Of a stretch of DNA of 10,853 nt, positions 7,622 through 10,853 are shown piece by piece (the first letter of the stretch is position 1; every line of letters starts with the position of its first letter). Source of the DNA: Blastocladiella britannica (taxonomy: Eukaryota > Blastocladiomycota > Blastocladiomycetes > Blastocladiales > Blastocladiaceae). The notes under the pieces are model-generated. The model saw nothing but the letters and a program-made list of their open reading frames with translations, made no database searches and was not told the origin of the DNA. The stretch lies in NCBI GenBank assembly GCA_025349905.2, contig MU625139.1:1-10853 (forward strand), read 5' to 3'. Made by a program: the position numbers and the translations under genes.

Positions 7622-9551
7622 TCACTGGTACTTGGAATAGCGGGCCAGCGGGCTATTCAGCTCGTCCGCACTGGCACCCCACCGCGGCGGTCGTCCGTTG
7701 GCGGTGGTCGCCCCGCCTCTGCTACTGTTATCTTGCTCATCATCGTCGTCACCGACGGAGGGCCCTCCTCCTCGTGCGCCGTGCAATGACCAATCCCATG
7801 CCAACGATCCGCGGCGCGACGGCGGGAGTGACGTGCCATCAGAGTACCCATCGCCTCTTCCTCCTCCTCCTCCTCCTCCTCCTTCAGCTGTGTTGCGACC
7901 CTGACGTGCTCCTCCCCGTGAGTCATCGCCACCACCACCACCGAGGGACATGGATGGGGATGTTGAGAACCCGGGCTCGGGCGTGGTCACCATCATGTTC
8001 TGCATCATTGACGGGGTGATGGATCCGCTGGCCGGCCGCATGTTTGCACCGGTCGCCGTGCCGGTGAAGGTTCCCCTTCTGCCGTCACTTCCAGCAACAG
8101 AAGAAGAGGACGAAGGAGTCATCATCAGGGACGACGTGCTCGAGGAAAACACGGACGAGGACGCCGACGACGTGCGCAAAAAGTACAGCATGGCGATGGA
8201 GACCAGCGCCGAGACCAAGAAGATCGCGTCGAACCACCGCGTGTAGAAGTTGTACTCGAGGTTGACGAGGACCGTCGTGATAATGTGTCTTTATTCCGGA
8301 TTGTGAGCAGTGCATTTTTGGAGAATAGACAAAAACGAACCGATACTTGGCGGGCAGGTTCATGCGCATCATGAGCACCACCGACAAAAAGTACATGCCC
8401 ATGATCTGAGCCAGCAGGATCACGACACTTTCGGGGCTGATGGTCGTGGACGAGACCATTCGGAAAAACTAAACACGATATACTGAGCCCTCCTGAGGTA
8501 AAATATCAAATAAAAATAGGCGTACCTTGATGATTTGCAACAAAAGCCCGCGGATCGTCACAAAGATCAGGAGCCCAACGAATCCAAACGACAGCTGCTG
8601 CGACCAAAACGCAATGTCCAGATCAATACTGAGCAATCGAACTCCGAGCCCCAGTAAATGGCTGATGGGATCCACCTTGCCCACGCGATTGAAGAGGATA
8701 TTGATGGTGCTCTGCATACACAAGTGTGTCAATGTTCTACGTTTTGATTGATATCGTGGACGCGAACCATAAAGATCTTGTAGATGCAGTACACGGAAAA
8801 GAACTGGCCCAAGAAATTCCAGTACCGCCCCTTCCACGTTTTCGAAAACCGGACTCGTTCCTTGCTCCATTGTCAGTGCAATCGGACGGATGAAAAAGAA
8901 AAAGAAAAAAAAGAAAAAAAAAAGAATCAAGTACCCGTTCGCCATGTAGCTCATCGATGTCGAGCAGATTTTGCCGAAGAAATTGCTCTTCGGTTCGAGC
9001 TTCGTTCTGAAGCCTGGCAAGACCTGATCGCATTCATGCTAGTTTTAGAGGGAAAAAGCTCTGGGAAAAAAAAAAATGGATTGCGTGCTCTCGTTTTTGC
9101 CCGTCACACGATGAAAGACGCGACGAAACATGCCCGTTACGTGCTGCAGTCCTCATCGGATCGTGAATACCACGTCAGCATAAATATATGAGAAGCGTAG
9201 TTACATGCTGTTGGGCCATGGTGGCGGCGTTGCTGGCCGCCAGGCTCATTTCGCCAGAGACCACGCGCTTCTTTTTGTTAAAGAGCGCGTCCACGGAACA
9301 AACAAAGTTGCGCTCTGCAATCTTGACATCGCTCTCTGACACGGATCTGTAGCGGTATGCTCAACAATAATGGACTCTTCAACGAAAAGACGTCAGAGCG
9401 GACCGCATAAAGTAGGTCATGGTGGTGTAGGGCGAGTTGACGGCGCCGAATCCCGAGAGCACTGCCATAAGCGTGACGCCAACCACCCCAACGCGACCCA
9501 TGCATAGATCGAGCCATCCTAGCATATGCAGATGGGTTACAAATGGTCGAC

Positions 9552-9589
<38 letters not shown>

Positions 9590-10144
9590 GCGAGCACGAA
9601 ACAAACCGGTGGCCAAGGTTGGCGAATGGATCGGAAACCCAGATCCGACCTTGAAGAACGCATACAGCCAAAGCGTCCAAGCAAATGCCGAGAGCTTGCG
9701 TCGGTGCACCAGCAGCCAGCCGCGCGAGTCGCTCAAGAAAAAGTAAAACTGGAGCACCGGCAGCACGCCCATGACCATCGCCAGCAGCGCCACGAGCGAC
9801 AGGCGCCAAAAAAACCACCGCGTCCACTGGTCCATGAGATCGCCGATTTCAAACACCAGCAGCAGAAGCAGCTGGCACGACAGCACAAATGTCAACGTGA
9901 AGACGGACTGCACGAGCGCGGTGCGGCGCCACCGTGCAGATGCCGATGCGCGCGCGGACGGAGGAAGGGATGTTGCCGATGGTGGCGCAGCAGATGTGGC
10001 CGACGACCATGCCTCGGACCATGCATATGCGGCACGCGACAGATCGTGGTCGCGGTACAGTTTTTGCGCGCAGAATGCATAGCCAAGGCCGGCGGCGACC
10101 AGCGAGGCCGACGAGAGCAGGGCCACGTCGGCAAGGATGGTCAT
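7622..10144 (-). CDS. GPHR: Golgi pH regulator (GPHR/GPR89 family), about 9 exons
   Basis: A multispan Golgi membrane protein linked to an anion channel needed for Golgi acidification; plant relatives are GTG1/GTG2. Proposed exons (high to low): 10144-9607, 9518-9404, 9346-9205, 9143-9089 (mini-exon, tentative), 9023-8935, 8860-8768, 8711-8526, 8468-8341 and 8288-7622, giving 670 aa. Frames join at every junction. Family hallmarks appear in order: VGVTLMAVLSGFGAVN (about 190-205), SDVKIAERN with KKKR (222-247), FSKTWKGRYWNFLGQFFSVYC (about 318-338), STINILFNRVGKVDP (345-359), FWSQQLS, TIRGLLLQIIK, ILLAQIMGMYF, and EYNFYTRWFDAIFLVSAL. Human GPHR is about 455 aa. The surplus lies in an Arg/Ser/Ala-rich insertion after the first helix (about 36-72) and a Gly/Ser/Asp-rich tail of about 180 residues after the last helix. 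An upstream ATG at 10195 would add a poly-Phe stretch and is not preferred. Introns are 52-88 nt. Confidence 0.93.
7859..7883 (-). repeat. GGA microsatellite encoding poly-Gly in the GPHR tail
   Basis: Eight GGA codons on the - strand (CCT units on +) give eight consecutive Gly in the disordered GPHR tail. Another Gly run (GGT/GGC codons) lies about 25 residues upstream. These support recent slippage growth of the tail. Confidence 0.9.
9089..9143 (-). other. Tentative GPHR mini-exon within the large cytosolic loop
   Basis: The stretch between exon 3 (ending 9205) and exon 5 (starting near 9023) would be a 181-nt intron, more than twice the size of the others. Inside it, after a GACTGCAG acceptor, the frame reads HVTGMFRRVFHRVTGKNE. 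This resembles the short basic amphipathic segment that GPHR proteins carry at this point in the loop. Using it gives introns of 61 and 65 nt. The second would need a GC donor (GCACGC, 9088-9087) or an alternative GT donor slightly upstream with a shifted acceptor. Confidence 0.45.
9554..9586 (+). repeat. A33 homopolymer (T33 in the GPHR sense strand)
   Basis: Thirty-three consecutive A on the + strand lie inside the first GPHR intron (9519-9606). In the sense direction this is T33, about 35 nt before the acceptor, so it forms an extreme polypyrimidine tract. Translation through it gives poly-Phe, which is an artefact of reading the intron. Confidence 0.95.
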
Positions 10145-10201
10145 TCCGAAAAATGACTTGTTCTCTTTGAAAGAAAAAAAAACAAAAAAAAACAAAAAAA
10201 A
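10145..10201. promoter_or_regulatory. 57-bp divergent promoter between GPHR and the SGF29-like gene
   Basis: Only 57 bp separate the two divergent start codons. The right half (about 10171-10201) is nearly pure A, with runs of 9, 9 and 8 A broken by single C, and runs directly into the ATG at 10202. The left half holds a mixed segment (about 10145-10170). If both ATGs are right, both core promoters and 5' UTRs share this space, or start sites lie inside the opposite gene. Confidence 0.55.
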
Positions 10202-10853
10202 ATGTCTTCATCTGCGGCTGCCTCGTCTGCCTCGGTCTCCTCGGCTGTCTCCAACCCATCAGCCACTGCTGTAGCGGCCGCAAGGCCATACTGGGACCCG
10301 GTCTGCCAGGCACTTCTCAACGTCGACACTCTGCACCTGGATCGCGAGGACGCGCTGAATGCGGCCCGTTCTTTACACGACGAGCTGTGCCGCGCCTGGG
10401 AGGCCAATCCTGCCGCCGAACCAGCACTCGACCGGTGGGACGACTTGTTGGCGCTGTACCGTCGTGCGCACGCCTCGGTCCAGGGCGAAATTCCGTTTCG
10501 TTTACCTCCCTGCAAAGTTTCGGGATTGGAAGGGCAAGTAAGGATTCACATTTCGTTTGGCTGATACTCATAGTGCGATCGACCACGCCTTGTCGTCCCT
10601 GGATGCCTTTGAATCGGCTCTTTATCCCCCCGCACCCGTCCCGGTCCCACCACCGGCCCTTGCTGCGGATTCCGTCCGTCGTCCCGGTCTGCTCGAGAAA
10701 AAGTACAATTTGAAAAAGAAGGCCGATGGTCGTGGGTCCGTCTTGCCTTGGCTGTCCATTAATCTTGTGATCCACAACTCATTTCATCGATCCAGAAGTC
10801 GCAGCTGGGTCGCTCCTCCGATTGTCGTCCGGATTGGAAGTTTGGTACTGTCC
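10202..10853 (+). CDS. SGF29-like SAGA complex subunit, 5' part (partial at the window end)
   Basis: Proposed exons are 10202-10494, 10574-10728 and 10796 onward. The introns are 79 nt (GTTTCG, branch-like GGCTGATAC, ATAG) and 67 nt (GTCGTG, CCAG). After a Ser/Ala-rich start, PYWDPVCQALLNVD begins a helical region (about 29-115) with SLHDEL, LDRWDDLLALYRRA and, across intron 1, AIDHALSSLDAFESAL. This pattern matches the N-terminal coiled coil of SGF29, a SAGA subunit whose C-terminal tandem Tudor domain binds H3K4me3. A Pro-rich linker follows, then KKYNLKKKADEVAAG, which may be the start of the Tudor segment (family pattern GDxVAAR). The rest lies outside the window. The simpler donor GTAAGG at 10538 would make a 36-nt intron and break the frame, so it was not used. 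The gene is firm. The name and the second intron are less so. Confidence 0.6.

Noticed and set aside
7426..8019. 197-codon + strand frame across the NDUFA8 intron and the GPHR tail
   Set aside because: It begins inside an intron, overlaps the conserved last NDUFA8 exon in another frame, and runs antisense to GPHR.
9519..9606. Poly-Phe segment continuing the first GPHR exon
   Set aside because: It is the T33 tract of an intron. Splicing from GTTTGT to CTAG restores the family alignment in frame.
10145..10195. N-terminal extension of GPHR with a poly-Phe start (ATG at 10195)
   Set aside because: The extra residues come from reading the A/T promoter tract. GPHR proteins start close to the first helix, which fits the ATG at 10144.
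10538..10573. 36-nt intron with a textbook GTAAGG donor in the SGF29-like gene
   Set aside because: It is shorter than every other intron here, and the downstream frame hits a stop after 12 codons. The donor at 10495 keeps the frame and the helix pattern.
1..10853. tRNA, rRNA, transposon or viral insertion
   Set aside because: No cloverleaf-like segment, no long terminal or inverted repeats, and no transposase, integrase or polymerase motifs were seen. Nearly all of the sequence is accounted for by the listed genes.

Overview
This window looks like nuclear DNA from a gene-dense, GC-rich eukaryote. Coding regions carry short GT-AG introns (about 51-88 nt), often with CTAAC or CTGAC branch-site-like motifs. 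Intergenic gaps are 22-127 bp and rich in A/T homopolymers. The gene set is an SGF29-like SAGA subunit, complex I NDUFA8, a GPI13/PIG-O enzyme, a Golgi pH regulator and a candidate FAM161-like ciliary/centrosomal protein. Together with the intron style, this fits a zoosporic (flagellated) early-diverging fungus or a close opisthokont relative. The taxon is inference. Nothing suggests bacterial, viral or mobile DNA.

Layout, left to right: a possible 3' end of an upstream gene (2-67); a four-exon, 767-aa coiled-coil/low-complexity protein with FAM161-like motifs (157-2653, +); a two-exon low-complexity basic protein with a PDAP1/PP28-like helix (2765-4030, +); an intronless GPI ethanolamine phosphate transferase 3 (4090-6684, +); a 71-aa single-span membrane protein (6706-6921, -); NDUFA8 with two twin-CX9C pairs (7049-7567, +); a Golgi pH regulator gene with about nine exons (10144-7622, -); and the 5' part of an SGF29-like gene (10202 to the window end, +). 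No gap exceeds 127 bp.

The genes are housekeeping and do not form a single pathway. PIG-O (ER) and GPHR (Golgi) both serve the secretory pathway. NDUFA8 belongs to mitochondrial complex I, and SGF29 to chromatin. The regulatory architecture is more unusual than the genes. Two divergent pairs are separated by 127 and 57 bp. Two convergent pairs have 3' ends 21 and 54 bp apart, so their 3' UTRs must overlap. Poly(A) runs sit directly against three start codons. I did not find a convincing novel biological system. The items most worth checking are the GPHR splice structure (in-frame tandem donors, a mini-exon with a possible GC-AG intron), GPHR's extra cytosolic regions, and the poly(A)-ATG leaders. 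All exon models are my own reading and lack transcript support.
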